A DNA stretch of 64,000 bases, from positions 385,501-449,500 of the forward strand of contig NZ_KQ948553.1 of NCBI RefSeq assembly GCF_001514125.1, read 5' to 3'. The translations under genes and the position numbers were made by a program. Below are positions 51,601 to 59,461 of the stretch, one piece after another; positions within the stretch are counted from its first letter, which is position 1, and each line of letters starts with the position of its first letter. Source of the DNA: Streptomyces longwoodensis. GTDB taxonomy: Bacteria; Actinomycetota; Actinomycetes; Streptomycetales; Streptomycetaceae. The notes under the pieces are model-generated. The model worked only from the letters and a program-made list of their open reading frames with translations. It did not search any database and was not told the DNA's origin.

Positions 51601-51767
51601 ACGACGAGCCGGTCCCGGTACCCGCCGAGGACCAGGTCCTCCTCGGCGTTGGCGTCCTCACGGAAGCGGGCGGGGCTGGTGGCCCAGGCGTCGAGGACGC
51701 CCCGGCGCAGACGGGCGGTCCCGAAGGGGTCGGCGCCCTCGGCCGCGGGCCGCACGAAGTTGCTCAC
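48606..51767 (-). CDS. large sacsin-like HATPase (GHKL ATP-binding) protein
   Basis: 1,053 residues. The N-terminal 200 residues show a GHKL-type ATPase: ELAQNAADAA (N-box, E..QNAxDA) and VGRYGVGFAAVLAV (G-box), as in sacsin/Hsp90 N-domains. Long, leucine-rich, unannotated helical sequence follows with no kinase or HSP40-like part. It may be a chaperone-like ATPase; that is inference from the fold. The GTG start at 51767 follows GAGGAG. It is on the same strand as DUF3027 upstream (140 bp), but not overlapping. Confidence 0.82.
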   Translation of the reverse strand: MSNFVRPAAEGADPFGTARLRRGVLDAWATSPARFREDANAEEDLVLGGYRDRLVVELAQNAADAAARGRVAGRLLLTLRDGVLVAANTGAPLDAAGVESLATLRASAKRDSEAVGRYGVGFAAVLAVTDEPAVVSRHGGVRWSLAEARDLAGDTARHSPGLGDEIRRRDGHVPLLRLPFAAEGLPPAPYDTAVILPLRDTAAAGLAERLLHAVDDALLLALPGLEEVVVEVGQDAPRTLRRRTDGPHTVVVEDSRDGTTRWRTVAAHGPLAAALLADRPVEERLRPHWSVTWAVPVDADGAPARPRTAPVVHAPTPSDEPLGVPALLIASLPLDTTRRHAAPGPLTDFLVERAADAYAELLAGWRPVGPGVIDLVPGPLGKGELDGALRRAVLERLPRTAFLPPAVAPGKPGAGEPGEPGETGEEYDDLPEALRPRDAEVVEGAGADTVRVLAEVLPTLLPAGLERRVELRTLGVARVPLADAVDRLAGLEKDPGWWYRLYDSLAGVDPDRLSGLPVPLADGRTTIGPRQVLLPTPEAAGVDTDVLARLGLKVAHADAAHPLLEKLGALPATPRAVLTTPQVRAAVAASLDDDPGAWDEDAPDAEELADTVLALVRDAGLEPGDEPWLGALALPDEDGEPAPAGELVLPGSPFAEVVREGELAFVDADLAARWGEQPLAACGVLADFALVRATDVVLDPDELEPREGDFAEPDDAGLLDAVDVWCEDVLDRFPDSPVPPVATELVAVRDLDLVDDGQWARALALLARPPLRDALVQPVRILLPDGTHEVVRPYTAWWLRGHPVLDGRRPAGLLAAGGDPLLRGLYDEADATGFDDEQVLRALGVRTSVAALLDEPGGAAELLDRLADPDRTVTAAQLHGLYGALAELDPERVTLPDELRAVVDGRVEVVDAADAVVVDSPDLLPFTAGVPLLPVRPGLAAELAELFQVRRLSESVTGGVDSEGTEHDVPEPVRVLLGPLTPRTYVEHGELVVDGVEIDWRLTQDGVLHAATLEGVAAGLAWAARQWPRRFEVAALLEDPSRTEELARDRWFD

Positions 51768-51906
51768 GGTTCCATCTCCTCGTCGATGTGAGGACGAAGG
51801 TACCGCTCACCGACCCCGACCTGCGCCGCCCACCCGGGGGCGGGGTTCCCGCCGGCTCAGGACCCCGGCTGGGTCCCGGGCTCAGGACCCGGGCTCCCGG
51901 CCCGGC

Positions 51907-52833
51907 TCAGGAGTGGCCGAGTTCCGCCGTCTCCTCGTCCGCGGTCGCCGGGACCGAGCCGGAGTCCGGGGAGGGGCGCAGCGGGAAGGGGTCGACGCGG
52001 GTCTCGTCGATGACCGGGTCGGCCGGGCGCGGCGGCTTGGGCATCACCGCGGCCTCGGAGTGGCCGCCACAGCCGTACGTCAGGGAGACCACGCGGCCGT
52101 CGGCCGGGGAGAACTCGTTGGCGCACACGCCGAACGCCTGGCCGAGGGAGCCGCCGACCGGCACCAGGAAGCCACAGCTGAGGCAGGCCGCGGGGGCCGC
52201 CTGCGCCATGGGCGTCTTCGCGCCGAACGCCTCCTCCCAGCGGTCGGCCGCGGTGTGCAGGCCGTAGCGGGAGAGCACCCGGGCGCGCCGCATGCCCAGT
52301 TCCTCGGCCACGGCGGCGATGGAGCCCCGCCGCGGCGCGGTGGGCAGCTCGGCCGGCGGTCCGGCCGTCACGTCGGCGTCCTCCGCCTCCGCGAGGTCGG
52401 CCATCTCCGTGGAGACGGCCGAGTTCGGCGGCGGCTCGTCCTCGCCCGTGTAGCCGGGCTCCAGGCGCAGGTCCTCCGCGTCGGTGGGGAGCAGGTCCCC
52501 CGGGCCCATGTCGCCGGGGCGCAGGCGCTCGCTCCACGGCACCCACTCCGGGGCCAGCACGGCGTCCGGGCCGGGCAGCAGCACCACCTCGTCGAGCGTG
52601 ACGACCTTCGCGCGGGAGGCGCGGGCCACGGTCACCGCCCAGCGCCAGCCGCGGTACCCGAGCTCGCGGCACTCGAAGAAGTGCGTGACGACGCGGTCCC
52701 CCTCGGAGACCGTGCCCACGTGTGCACCGACCACCCCGGGCGCGGCCGCCTCCTCCGCTGCGGCGCGGGCGAGGTCGACGGCCTCGGCGCACAGACGGTC
52801 GGGGGTGCGGCTTCGCGTTGTCGCTGCGCTCAC
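51907..52833 (-). CDS. DUF3027-family protein
   Basis: 308 residues. The N-terminal part RTPDRLCAEAVDLARAAAEEAA and FFECRELGYRGWRWAVTV, and a C-terminal cysteine-containing segment CLSCGFLVPVGGSLGQAFGVCANEFSPADGRVVSLTYGCGGHSEA, match the actinobacterial DUF3027 family. Cysteines in CLSCG...CAN...YGCGGH suggest a metal site. Function unknown. GTG at 52833 was chosen because GGAGAG precedes it; an ATG at 52962 would add 43 low-complexity residues and cannot be excluded. It precedes the sacsin-like gene on the same strand. Confidence 0.82.
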   Translation of the reverse strand: MSAATTRSRTPDRLCAEAVDLARAAAEEAAAPGVVGAHVGTVSEGDRVVTHFFECRELGYRGWRWAVTVARASRAKVVTLDEVVLLPGPDAVLAPEWVPWSERLRPGDMGPGDLLPTDAEDLRLEPGYTGEDEPPPNSAVSTEMADLAEAEDADVTAGPPAELPTAPRRGSIAAVAEELGMRRARVLSRYGLHTAADRWEEAFGAKTPMAQAAPAACLSCGFLVPVGGSLGQAFGVCANEFSPADGRVVSLTYGCGGHSEAAVMPKPPRPADPVIDETRVDPFPLRPSPDSGSVPATADEETAELGHS

Positions 52834-53158
52834 AGGTATCGCTTCTCTCCTACGCCGTCTCTCGGGTGCGGTTGCCTCCGGCGGTGGGGCGGACGGAGCG
52901 GACCGGGGGGCCGCGTCGACGTCCGCGTCCGAATCGCGCTCGGGCGCACCTGTGCCATCCATTGTGCGGGATGGCTGAGATACGCACGCTACCTGTTCGC
53001 GGGCGCTTGGCCTACACCGACGGTGATTCTTCGGCGCTCCGCGCGGCGTCCGGCGCGCCGCACGGGCCGGTCGGGGCCCCCGCCGGGCGGGCCTGCCCCC
53101 GCAACTCGCTTGGCATCAAACCGCACTACCTCCCCCCGACTCAGGGCACTATGACGTC
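52834..53158. other. divergent spacer without recognised gene
   Basis: Between the DUF3027 start and the MFS gene. It holds the alternative DUF3027 N-terminus and, near the right end, TATGACG and CACTAT (53147-53152), the latter a -10-like box 6 nt before the MFS GTG. I see no other gene or repeat. Confidence 0.6.
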
Positions 53159-54562
53159 GTGGCAGCCGCGAAGACACCTCCGGGCACGGCCGGAGTACGG
53201 CGGGGCGGTTCGGGCCGGTTCGGCGGGTCCGTCCGTGCGGTCGGGCGTGCCCTGCACTTCCCCGTGACCGGAACGGCCCGGGGGATCCGCAAGGCGACGC
53301 ACGCGCACGGCGCGGGCGAGTCGGGCCTCGGCAAGCTGATCGAGCTGCACGCGGTGAACGGCGCGGGCGACGTCATGATCACCGTCGCCCTCGCCTCCAC
53401 CGTGTTCTTCTCGGTCCCGACCGACGAGGCCCGCGGCCGGGTCGCGCTGTACCTGGCGATCACCATGGCCCCGTTCACGCTCCTGGCCCCGGTCATCGGC
53501 CCCCTCCTGGACAAACTGCCGCACGGCCGGCGCGCCGCGATGGCCGCGGCGATGCTGGCCCGCGCCCTGCTGGCGCTGGTGCTGTCCGGGGCGGTGGTCA
53601 CCGGCAGCCTCGAGCTGTACCCGGCCGCCCTCGGGGTGCTGGTCGCCTCCAAGGCGTACGGCGTGGTCAGGAGCGCGGTCGTGCCCCGGCTGCTGCCACC
53701 GGGGTTCTCCCTGGTGAAGGCGAACTCACGGGTCACCCTGGGCGGGCTGCTCGCCACCGGCGTGGCCGCGCCGATCGGCGCCGGGCTCCAGGCGGTCGGG
53801 CCGCGCTGGCCGCTGTTCGGCGCGTTCGCGATCTTCGTGGCGGGCATGTTCCTGTCGTTCTCGCTGCCGCGGAAGGTCGACTCGGCCAAGGGGGAGGACA
53901 CCGCCCTGCTCGCCGCGGACGAGGAGCACGTGCACGGCCCGCGGCGGCGGTCCGCGAAGCGGCCGGGCCTGCGGACGGTCGGGATCGCCGTGACCCACGC
54001 GCTGGGCGCCAACGCGGCGCTGCGGTGGCTGTCCGGCTTCCTGACGTTCTTCCTGGCGTTCCTGCTGCGCGAGCACCCGCTGACCGGGCAGAGCGCGGCC
54101 GTGTCGCTGGGCACGGTGGCGGTCGCGGCGGGCCTGGGCAACGCGCTCGGCACGTCGGTGGGGGCCTGGCTGCGCTCCCGGGCCCCCGAGCTGATCATCG
54201 TGACGGTGGTCGCGGTGGTGCTGGGCGCGGCGGTCGTGGCGGCGGCGTTCTTCGGGGCGTTCCTGGTGGCCTGCCTCACCGCGGTCGCCGGGTTCTCGCA
54301 GGCGCTGGCCAAGCTGTCCCTGGACGCGCTGCTCCAGCGGGACGTGCCGGAGCTGGTGCGCACGTCGGCGTTCGCCCGCTCCGAGACGCTGCTGCAGATG
54401 TCCTGGGTGTTCGGCGGCGCCGTCGGCATCGCCATGCCGCTGAACGGCGCGCTGGGCCTGTCCGTGGCCGCCGGGGTGCTCGCCCTCGGATGGGCGACGA
54501 CCGTACGGGGCCTGCTGAGCTCGGCGCGGCACGGCGGGGCGTCGCGGACCCGCGTGGCGTAA
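53159..54562 (+). CDS. MFS transporter
   Basis: 467 residues, about 12 membrane segments. The long N-terminal cytoplasmic part (about 60 residues) is basic. MFS-like loops include GPLLDKLPHGRRAAMAAAMLARA after the second helix and PRLLPPGFSLVKANSRVTLGG. It probably exports a small molecule, but the substrate class is not evident. The GTG at 53159 lies 6 nt after CACTAT, a leaderless arrangement. The following DUF2771 gene has its own -10-like box. Confidence 0.88.
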   Translation: MAAAKTPPGTAGVRRGGSGRFGGSVRAVGRALHFPVTGTARGIRKATHAHGAGESGLGKLIELHAVNGAGDVMITVALASTVFFSVPTDEARGRVALYLAITMAPFTLLAPVIGPLLDKLPHGRRAAMAAAMLARALLALVLSGAVVTGSLELYPAALGVLVASKAYGVVRSAVVPRLLPPGFSLVKANSRVTLGGLLATGVAAPIGAGLQAVGPRWPLFGAFAIFVAGMFLSFSLPRKVDSAKGEDTALLAADEEHVHGPRRRSAKRPGLRTVGIAVTHALGANAALRWLSGFLTFFLAFLLREHPLTGQSAAVSLGTVAVAAGLGNALGTSVGAWLRSRAPELIIVTVVAVVLGAAVVAAAFFGAFLVACLTAVAGFSQALAKLSLDALLQRDVPELVRTSAFARSETLLQMSWVFGGAVGIAMPLNGALGLSVAAGVLALGWATTVRGLLSSARHGGASRTRVA

Positions 54563-54623
54563 CCCACAGCGACGCCGTACCCCTCGTAGGGGGACCGCCG
54601 GGCCTGCCCGATAGCCTTCGGGC

Positions 54624-55112
54624 ATGACCCTGCAATCCGCTGCTGTGCGACGCCGCCGCGCCGTCGCCGCCGCCGGCGCCGTTTCCGCCGGACTGCTCGT
54701 CCTGTCGGCCTGCGACAAGCCGACCCCGCTGTCCACGATCACCGTGGGCCGTTCCTCGGTCAGCACCGACGCCACCTGCGGTGGGGAGGGCGACACGCTG
54801 AAAGCCGCGGACCTGGCCAAGTGCCTCAAGGACACGGACATCAAGTCGATCTCCGTGGACCCCGACGAGACCGTGCGCTTCGGTGTCGACCCCGACATCG
54901 CCGACAAGCGCTGGACGATCCTGATGAACGGTCAGCCGCTGACCGACGAGAGCACCAAGACGTACCGCACCATCCCGGGCAGCGTCTTCTTCAACGCCCA
55001 GTACGGCGCCCAGGGCGACTCGACGCTGGTCTCCATCAAGGCGTCCGACGGCAAGAAGGACAGCCAGTCCGTCACCGGGCTGTGGTCCTTCAAGCTGAAG
55101 AAGGAAGGCTGA
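54624..55112 (+). CDS. DUF2771-family lipoprotein
   Basis: 162 residues. Signal peptide with lipobox LSAC at about 27-30, so the mature protein is a lipid-anchored surface protein starting at the cysteine. The mature region DKPTPLSTITVGRSSVSTDATC and the late WTILMNGQPLTDE...SFKLKKEG match DUF2771, a family of unknown function. A -10-like TAGCCT (54612-54617) ends 6 nt before the ATG. The stop codon overlaps the likely start of mqnB. Confidence 0.88.
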   Translation: MTLQSAAVRRRRAVAAAGAVSAGLLVLSACDKPTPLSTITVGRSSVSTDATCGGEGDTLKAADLAKCLKDTDIKSISVDPDETVRFGVDPDIADKRWTILMNGQPLTDESTKTYRTIPGSVFFNAQYGAQGDSTLVSIKASDGKKDSQSVTGLWSFKLKKEG

Positions 55113-55825
55113 TCGTCGCGGCCGGTCCGTACCGGGTCCTGGTGGCCACCGCCGTCCCCGTGGAGCGGGACGCGGTGGCCGCGGCGCTGGACGCCGTGCG
55201 CGCCGCGAGCGGTGCGCCGGGCGGCCTCGTCGTGGATCCGGTGGCCGCCGGGGTGGGCTCCGCCCTCGCCGCCGCGGCGACCGCCACCGCGCTCGCCGGT
55301 GCCGCCCGTGACGGCACCCCGTACGACCTCGTCGTCAGCGCCGGGATCGGCGGCGGCTTCCTGCCCGCCGCCCCGGTCGGCTCGCTCGTGGTCGCCGACG
55401 CGATCACCGTCGCCGATCTGGGCGCCGAGACCGCCGACGGCTTCCTCCCGGTCACCGAGCTCGGCTTCGGGACCGTCACCCACCGCCCGCCCGCCGCGCT
55501 GGTGCGGCAGGCCGCGGCCGCCACGGGGGCACGCGCCGGCACCGTGCTGACCGTGTCCACCGTCACCGGCACCGCCCACCGGGCCGCCGCCCTGCGCGCC
55601 CGCCACCCGGACGCGCTCGCCGAGGCCATGGAGGGCTTCGGCGTCGCCGAGGCGGCCGCCCTGCACGGCGTGCCCGTGCTGGAGGTCCGCGCGGTCTCCA
55701 ACCCCGTGGGACCGCGCGACCGCGCCGCCTGGCGCATCGCCGACGCCCTCGCGGCCCTGACCGAGGGCTTCGGGAAGCTCGTGCCCGTCCTGGAGAGTTG
55801 GAGACACCATGACGACGACCGGTGA
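55109..55825 (+). CDS. mqnB: futalosine hydrolase MqnB
   Basis: About 238 residues. It cleaves futalosine to hypoxanthine and dehypoxanthine futalosine in the futalosine route to menaquinone. The nucleosidase fold is visible: VATAVPVERDAV (first strand), VSAGIGGGF, DAITVADLGAETADG, EAMEGFGVAEAAALHG (catalytic Glu) and SNPVGPRD (catalytic Asp). The start is ambiguous. No ATG/GTG/TTG lies just before the first strand; a CTG at 55109 overlaps the DUF2771 stop as CTGA with AAGGAAGG before it. GTG at 55142 would cut off part of the first strand, and GTG at 55082 lies inside the upstream gene. It overlaps mqnD by 17 nt. Confidence 0.9.
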   Translation: MIVAAGPYRVLVATAVPVERDAVAAALDAVRAASGAPGGLVVDPVAAGVGSALAAAATATALAGAARDGTPYDLVVSAGIGGGFLPAAPVGSLVVADAITVADLGAETADGFLPVTELGFGTVTHRPPAALVRQAAAATGARAGTVLTVSTVTGTAHRAAALRARHPDALAEAMEGFGVAEAAALHGVPVLEVRAVSNPVGPRDRAAWRIADALAALTEGFGKLVPVLESWRHHDDDR

Positions 55826-56675
55826 CCCGCTGCGGATCGCCTACTCCCCCTGCCCGAACGACACCTTCGTCTTCGACGCCCTCGCCCACGGCCGCATCCC
55901 CGGCGCGCCCGCGCTGGACGTGACGTTCGCCGACATCGACGTCACCAACGGCATGGCCGAGCGCGGCGAGTTCGACGTGCTGAAGGTGTCGTACGCCGTG
56001 CTGCCCTACGTCCTCGGCGAGTACGCCCTGCTGCCCTGCGGGGGCGCGCTGGGCCGGGGCTGCGGGCCGCTGGTGCTGACCCGGGAGGCGGGGACCGCCG
56101 GCGGTGCGGGGCTGGCGGGCCGGACCGTCGCCGTGCCCTCGGAGCGGTCGACGGCGTACCTGCTGTTCCGGCTGTGGGCGGCGGACACCGTGCCCGGCGG
56201 GGTCGGCGAGATCGTCGTCATGCCGTTCCACGAGATCATGCCGGCCGTGCGGGACGGGAAGGTCGACGCGGGCCTGGTGATCCACGAGGCGCGCTTCACG
56301 TACCAGAACTACGGGCTGCACCGGCTCGCCGACCTGGGCGAGTACTGGGAGGACACCACCGGGCTGCCGATCCCGCTCGGCGCGATCATCGCCAAGCGGT
56401 CGCTGGGCGCGGACGCCCTGACCCGGCTCGCCGACGCGGTGCGCGCCTCGGTCCGGGCCGCCTGGGACGACCCCGCGGCGTCCCGGCCCTACGTCATGGA
56501 GCACGCCCAGGAGATGGACCCGGCCGTCGCCGACCAGCACATCGGGCTGTACGTCAACGAGTTCACCGCCGAGCTGGGCGACGACGGGCACGCGGCGGTC
56601 CGCGGGCTGCTCACGCGCGCGGCGGCCGAGGGACTGGTGCCGCCCCTCGGCCCGGACGCGCTGGACTTTCCCTGA
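55809..56675 (+). CDS. mqnD: 1,4-dihydroxy-6-naphthoate synthase MqnD
   Basis: 288 residues, periplasmic-binding-protein-like fold used as an enzyme. It converts cyclic dehypoxanthine futalosine to 1,4-dihydroxy-6-naphthoate. Family stretches are IAYSPCPNDTFVFDALAHG (9-27), DIDVTNGMAERGEFDVLKVSYAVLPYVL and VDAGLVIHEARFTYQNYGL, which includes the catalytic histidine. ATG at 55809 follows GGAGACACC. The gene overlaps mqnB by 17 nt, so they are one unit. Other menaquinone genes (mqnA, mqnC, mqnE) are not in the window. Confidence 0.95.
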   Translation: MTTTGDPLRIAYSPCPNDTFVFDALAHGRIPGAPALDVTFADIDVTNGMAERGEFDVLKVSYAVLPYVLGEYALLPCGGALGRGCGPLVLTREAGTAGGAGLAGRTVAVPSERSTAYLLFRLWAADTVPGGVGEIVVMPFHEIMPAVRDGKVDAGLVIHEARFTYQNYGLHRLADLGEYWEDTTGLPIPLGAIIAKRSLGADALTRLADAVRASVRAAWDDPAASRPYVMEHAQEMDPAVADQHIGLYVNEFTAELGDDGHAAVRGLLTRAAAEGLVPPLGPDALDFP

Positions 56676-56703
56676 ACGGTGCGCATCCCTCGAAGGGGGC
56701 GCC

Positions 56704-57087
56704 TCAGACGTCGAGTTGGTCGGCGACCGCGCGCAGCAGACCGGCGATCTTCTTGCCGGAGGTCTTCTCGGGATAACGGCCCTTCTCGAGCATCGGCGTG
56801 ATGTTCTCGAGGAGGGTCGTCAAATCCTGGACGATGGAGGCCAACTCGTCGGGCTTCTTGCGCTGGGCCGCCGCGACCGACGGGGTCGGGTCGAGGATGG
56901 TCACCGAAAGGGCCTGGTCGCCGCGTTGCCCGGCGACGACGCCGAACTCCACGCGCTGTCCCGGCTTCAGTGCCTCCACGCCGGCGGGGAGGACCGAGGA
57001 ATGGACGAAGACGTCACCGCCGTCGTCACGGGAGAGAAAGCCGAAGCCCTTCTCGCTGTTGAACCACTTGACCTTGCCGGTGGGCAC
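56704..57087 (-). CDS. cold-shock-domain protein with C-terminal extension
   Basis: 127 residues. The cold-shock domain (about 1-66) has KGFGF (RNP1) and DVFVHSS (RNP2) and would bind single-stranded RNA or DNA. A second, actinobacteria-specific extension (about 70-127) includes ELASIVQDLTTLLENITPMLEKGRY and a basic RAVADQL end. GTG at 57087 follows GAGGGA. Convergent with mqnD, whose stop is 28 bp away. Confidence 0.93.
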   Translation of the reverse strand: MPTGKVKWFNSEKGFGFLSRDDGGDVFVHSSVLPAGVEALKPGQRVEFGVVAGQRGDQALSVTILDPTPSVAAAQRKKPDELASIVQDLTTLLENITPMLEKGRYPEKTSGKKIAGLLRAVADQLDV

Positions 57088-57254
57088 GTCTGTCCCTCGT
57101 CCTCGTACTCGTCGGAAAACTGCATCGAAAAACGGCTTTTGACAGCACTGCGGCGGGTCTCCCTCGACCCGCGAGGTACCAAGGCTAATGGTCTGGGGGC
57201 GGGTGACAAGACGTCGCCCGGTTGTTCCTTCGCGCTGGGAACTACCCTGGTCCG

Positions 57255-57506
57255 GTGCGTGACAAAACCCAAACGAATTCCGCCGGGCCCGGTGACCGAC
57301 TGATCCGCGCCGGTGTCCTCGTGTTCTTCGCCGGTGCCGTGGCCACTCTCGTCACGGTGGCCCCGCTGTTCTTCGGTTCGCGGCCTTTTCCGACGTACAT
57401 GTTCGGATTGAGCATGCTCATGGGCGTCGGCTTCCTGATCGCGGCCGCGGGAGTGCTGCGCGCGATCGCGGCGGGCCGCCGTCAGGCGCGGGGCGCCTCG
57501 CGGTAA
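57255..57506 (+). CDS. small two-span membrane protein
   Basis: 83 residues. RLIRAGVLVFFAGAVATLVTVAPLFFG and YMFGLSMLMGVGFLIAAAGVLRAIA are two membrane segments; the ends are basic. A -10-like TACCCT (57243-57248) ends 6 nt before the GTG start at 57255. Function unknown, but the family is common in streptomycetes. Its 3' end overlaps the HAD gene on the other strand by 25 bp. The 57088-57254 spacer is a divergent promoter region. Confidence 0.75.
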   Translation: MRDKTQTNSAGPGDRLIRAGVLVFFAGAVATLVTVAPLFFGSRPFPTYMFGLSMLMGVGFLIAAAGVLRAIAAGRRQARGASR

Positions 57507-58210
57507 CCGGTGGCCGGGGAGTTTCCGCCGTGGCCGTCGCGGCGGTGTTCCGCTAGCCACTCCGGGAACCGGGTGAGGTCCGCGAGGACCACGTCGGCCC
57601 CCGCCGCGCGCAGCGCCGCCTCGTCGTACGGCCCGGTCGCCACGGTGACCGACAGCGCGCCGGCCGCGCGGGCGCCGCGGATGTCGCCGAGGTGGTCGCC
57701 GACGTAGATGCTCGCGCCGTGCTCGCGCAGCGCTTCGGCCTTCTGCTCGGCCCACAGGTCGCCCACGACCGCGTCCGGCTCGATGCCCAGGTGCGCCAGG
57801 TGCAGCTTGGCGTTCGGCTCGTACTTGGCGGTGACGACGAGCGCCCGCCCGCCGGCCGCGCGCACGGCGTCGATCGCCTCGCGGGCGCCGGGCAGCGCGG
57901 GGGTGGCCGCGACGGCGTACGCCGGGTACATCTCCCGGTACAGGTCGGCCATGGCGTCCACCCGGTCCGCCGGGAACCAGTTGCCCAGCTCGTCCACGAG
58001 CGGCGGCCCGAGCCGGGTCACCGCCAGGTCGGCGTCGATGAACGTCCCGGTCCGCTCGGCCAGCGCCAGGTAACAGGCACGGATCCCGGGCCGGGAGTCG
58101 ATCAGCGTCATGTCGAGGTCGAACCCGACGGTGGGCGCGGACGGGGACGAGGACGAGGACGGAGAGGCGGAGGGCGAGGGGGACGCGGAGGGGGAGACCA
58201 TGCCCGCCAT
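57482..58210 (-). CDS. HAD-family hydrolase (phosphoglycolate phosphatase-like)
   Basis: About 242 residues. Motif I reads GFDLDMTLIDSRPG (DxDxT), motif II VVTAKYEPN, and motif IV GDHLGDIRGA. A C1-type cap lies between. It dephosphorylates a small phosphate ester; phosphoglycolate is a guess. The N-terminus begins with a Ser/Pro run (about 8-26). ATG at 58210 or 58201 are both possible; a -10-like GACAAT lies just upstream, favouring a leaderless start at 58201. Confidence 0.88.
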   Translation of the reverse strand: MAGMVSPSASPSPSASPSSSSSPSAPTVGFDLDMTLIDSRPGIRACYLALAERTGTFIDADLAVTRLGPPLVDELGNWFPADRVDAMADLYREMYPAYAVAATPALPGAREAIDAVRAAGGRALVVTAKYEPNAKLHLAHLGIEPDAVVGDLWAEQKAEALREHGASIYVGDHLGDIRGARAAGALSVTVATGPYDEAALRAAGADVVLADLTRFPEWLAEHRRDGHGGNSPATGYREAPRA

Positions 58211-58295
58211 TGTCCCCGGTGCGGTGGGGGTCACGGGGCGGGGAGGGGCGTGCGGGTCGGCGCACCCACCCCGAGGGGGAGGCCGACTCGGGCGG

Positions 58296-59384
58296 TCACG
58301 TGCGGCGTTGGGAGCGCCAGGCCAGGAACAGGGCCGAGGCCACGGCCGCGCCCCGGACCACCCAGGGCCAGGTCTCGGCGACCGCCTCGTTCAGGTGGCC
58401 GTCGGCGATGGGGGTGCCCCAGCGGCCCTCGCCGCGGCCCCACAGCCAGGCCAGCCCCGCGGCGACCGCGGTGGCCGGCAGCCAGATGACCGCGATCTTC
58501 GTCTCGGTGTCGGTCAGGCGGCGCGAAGCGTAGGCGATGAGCCAGCCGAGCAGCAGGGCGAACCAGTTGCCGAGCACCGCGCCGGCGACCAGGCACAGCG
58601 CGCCGAGCAGCAGCAGCGGGTTGCTCCAGCGGCGGGCGGGCAGGGGCAGCAGCCGGCGCCGGGTCCGCACGGCCGGTTCCTGCGCGGCGGGCTGCTCCGC
58701 CGCCGGCCCGGGCCGGGACTCCGCCGCCTCCGCCGACTCCGCTGCCTGCTCCGCCTCCTTGCGGGGCGGCGGCTTGAGCAGGTCCGGGATCTCCACCCCG
58801 CCGACGAAACCCGGCACGTGGTCGTCCAGTCCCGCCGGGCCGAAGGGGCCGCGCCGCCACCAGTCCGGCGCGGAGGCGGTGTCGCCGAGTTCGTGGGTGC
58901 CGGCGCGGTGGGGCGGGGACGGCACGTCGGACGGGGCGGCGGGCGCGGGGCCCGCGGGGCGCGGGCGGGGGACGACGCGGCGGAACCCCTTGGGCCGGTC
59001 CGGCCGTACGGGTTCGTCGGGGGTCCCGTCCGCCGGGGCCGGACCGGTCCGCGGGGCCGCCTTCGGGGTCTTCCGGAGCCTCGGTGCCTGCTCCGAGGCG
59101 GGGTCGCGCTGCACCGGGACCGCCGGGCGCGGGGGTTCCGGCACGGCCGGGCCGCCGCCCTCGGCCGCCGCGGTGACGACGTCGTCGGGGCTGCCGAGGC
59201 GGGCGATGATGCGGCGGACCGCGGCCGGGGAGTCCACGGTCGCCCTCGCCCGGCTCCGGTCGATCTCGTTGCGCAGGTCCGACACAAGCCGCATGCGCGT
59301 GGCCGACGACAACTGCCGCTGCTGCGCCACGTCGCCGACGCGGCTCAGGTACTCGTAGACGACCTGGTCGCTCTCGATCCCCAA
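58296..59384 (-). CDS. membrane protein with N-terminal HAAS-like helical domain
   Basis: 362 residues. The N-terminal 60 residues (IESDQVVYEYLSRVGDVAQQRQL then TRMRLVSDLRNEIDRSRA and RLGSPDDVV) match the HAAS/DUF1700 domain used for signalling. A Pro/Ala-rich region follows. The C-terminus has about four membrane segments (NPLLLLGALCLVAGAVLGNWFALLLGWLIAY, IAVIWLPATAVAAGLAWLWG, WVVRGAAVASALFLAW). The TTG start at 59384 follows GGAGGGG, a clear site. It lies 77 bp after the tethered binding-protein gene on the same strand. Confidence 0.75.
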   Translation of the reverse strand: MGIESDQVVYEYLSRVGDVAQQRQLSSATRMRLVSDLRNEIDRSRARATVDSPAAVRRIIARLGSPDDVVTAAAEGGGPAVPEPPRPAVPVQRDPASEQAPRLRKTPKAAPRTGPAPADGTPDEPVRPDRPKGFRRVVPRPRPAGPAPAAPSDVPSPPHRAGTHELGDTASAPDWWRRGPFGPAGLDDHVPGFVGGVEIPDLLKPPPRKEAEQAAESAEAAESRPGPAAEQPAAQEPAVRTRRRLLPLPARRWSNPLLLLGALCLVAGAVLGNWFALLLGWLIAYASRRLTDTETKIAVIWLPATAVAAGLAWLWGRGEGRWGTPIADGHLNEAVAETWPWVVRGAAVASALFLAWRSQRRT

Positions 59385-59461
59385 CGCAGTTCCCCTCCGG
59401 CGTGGGTGGGCCGATACCCGGACGGGACGACGGTAGCGCAGCGCGGGGTGCACGGTGCCGG

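Noticed and set aside
48564..51791. 1,075-codon plus-strand open frame opposite the sacsin-like gene
   Set aside because: Antisense shadow; low-complexity, no domain, no ribosome site.
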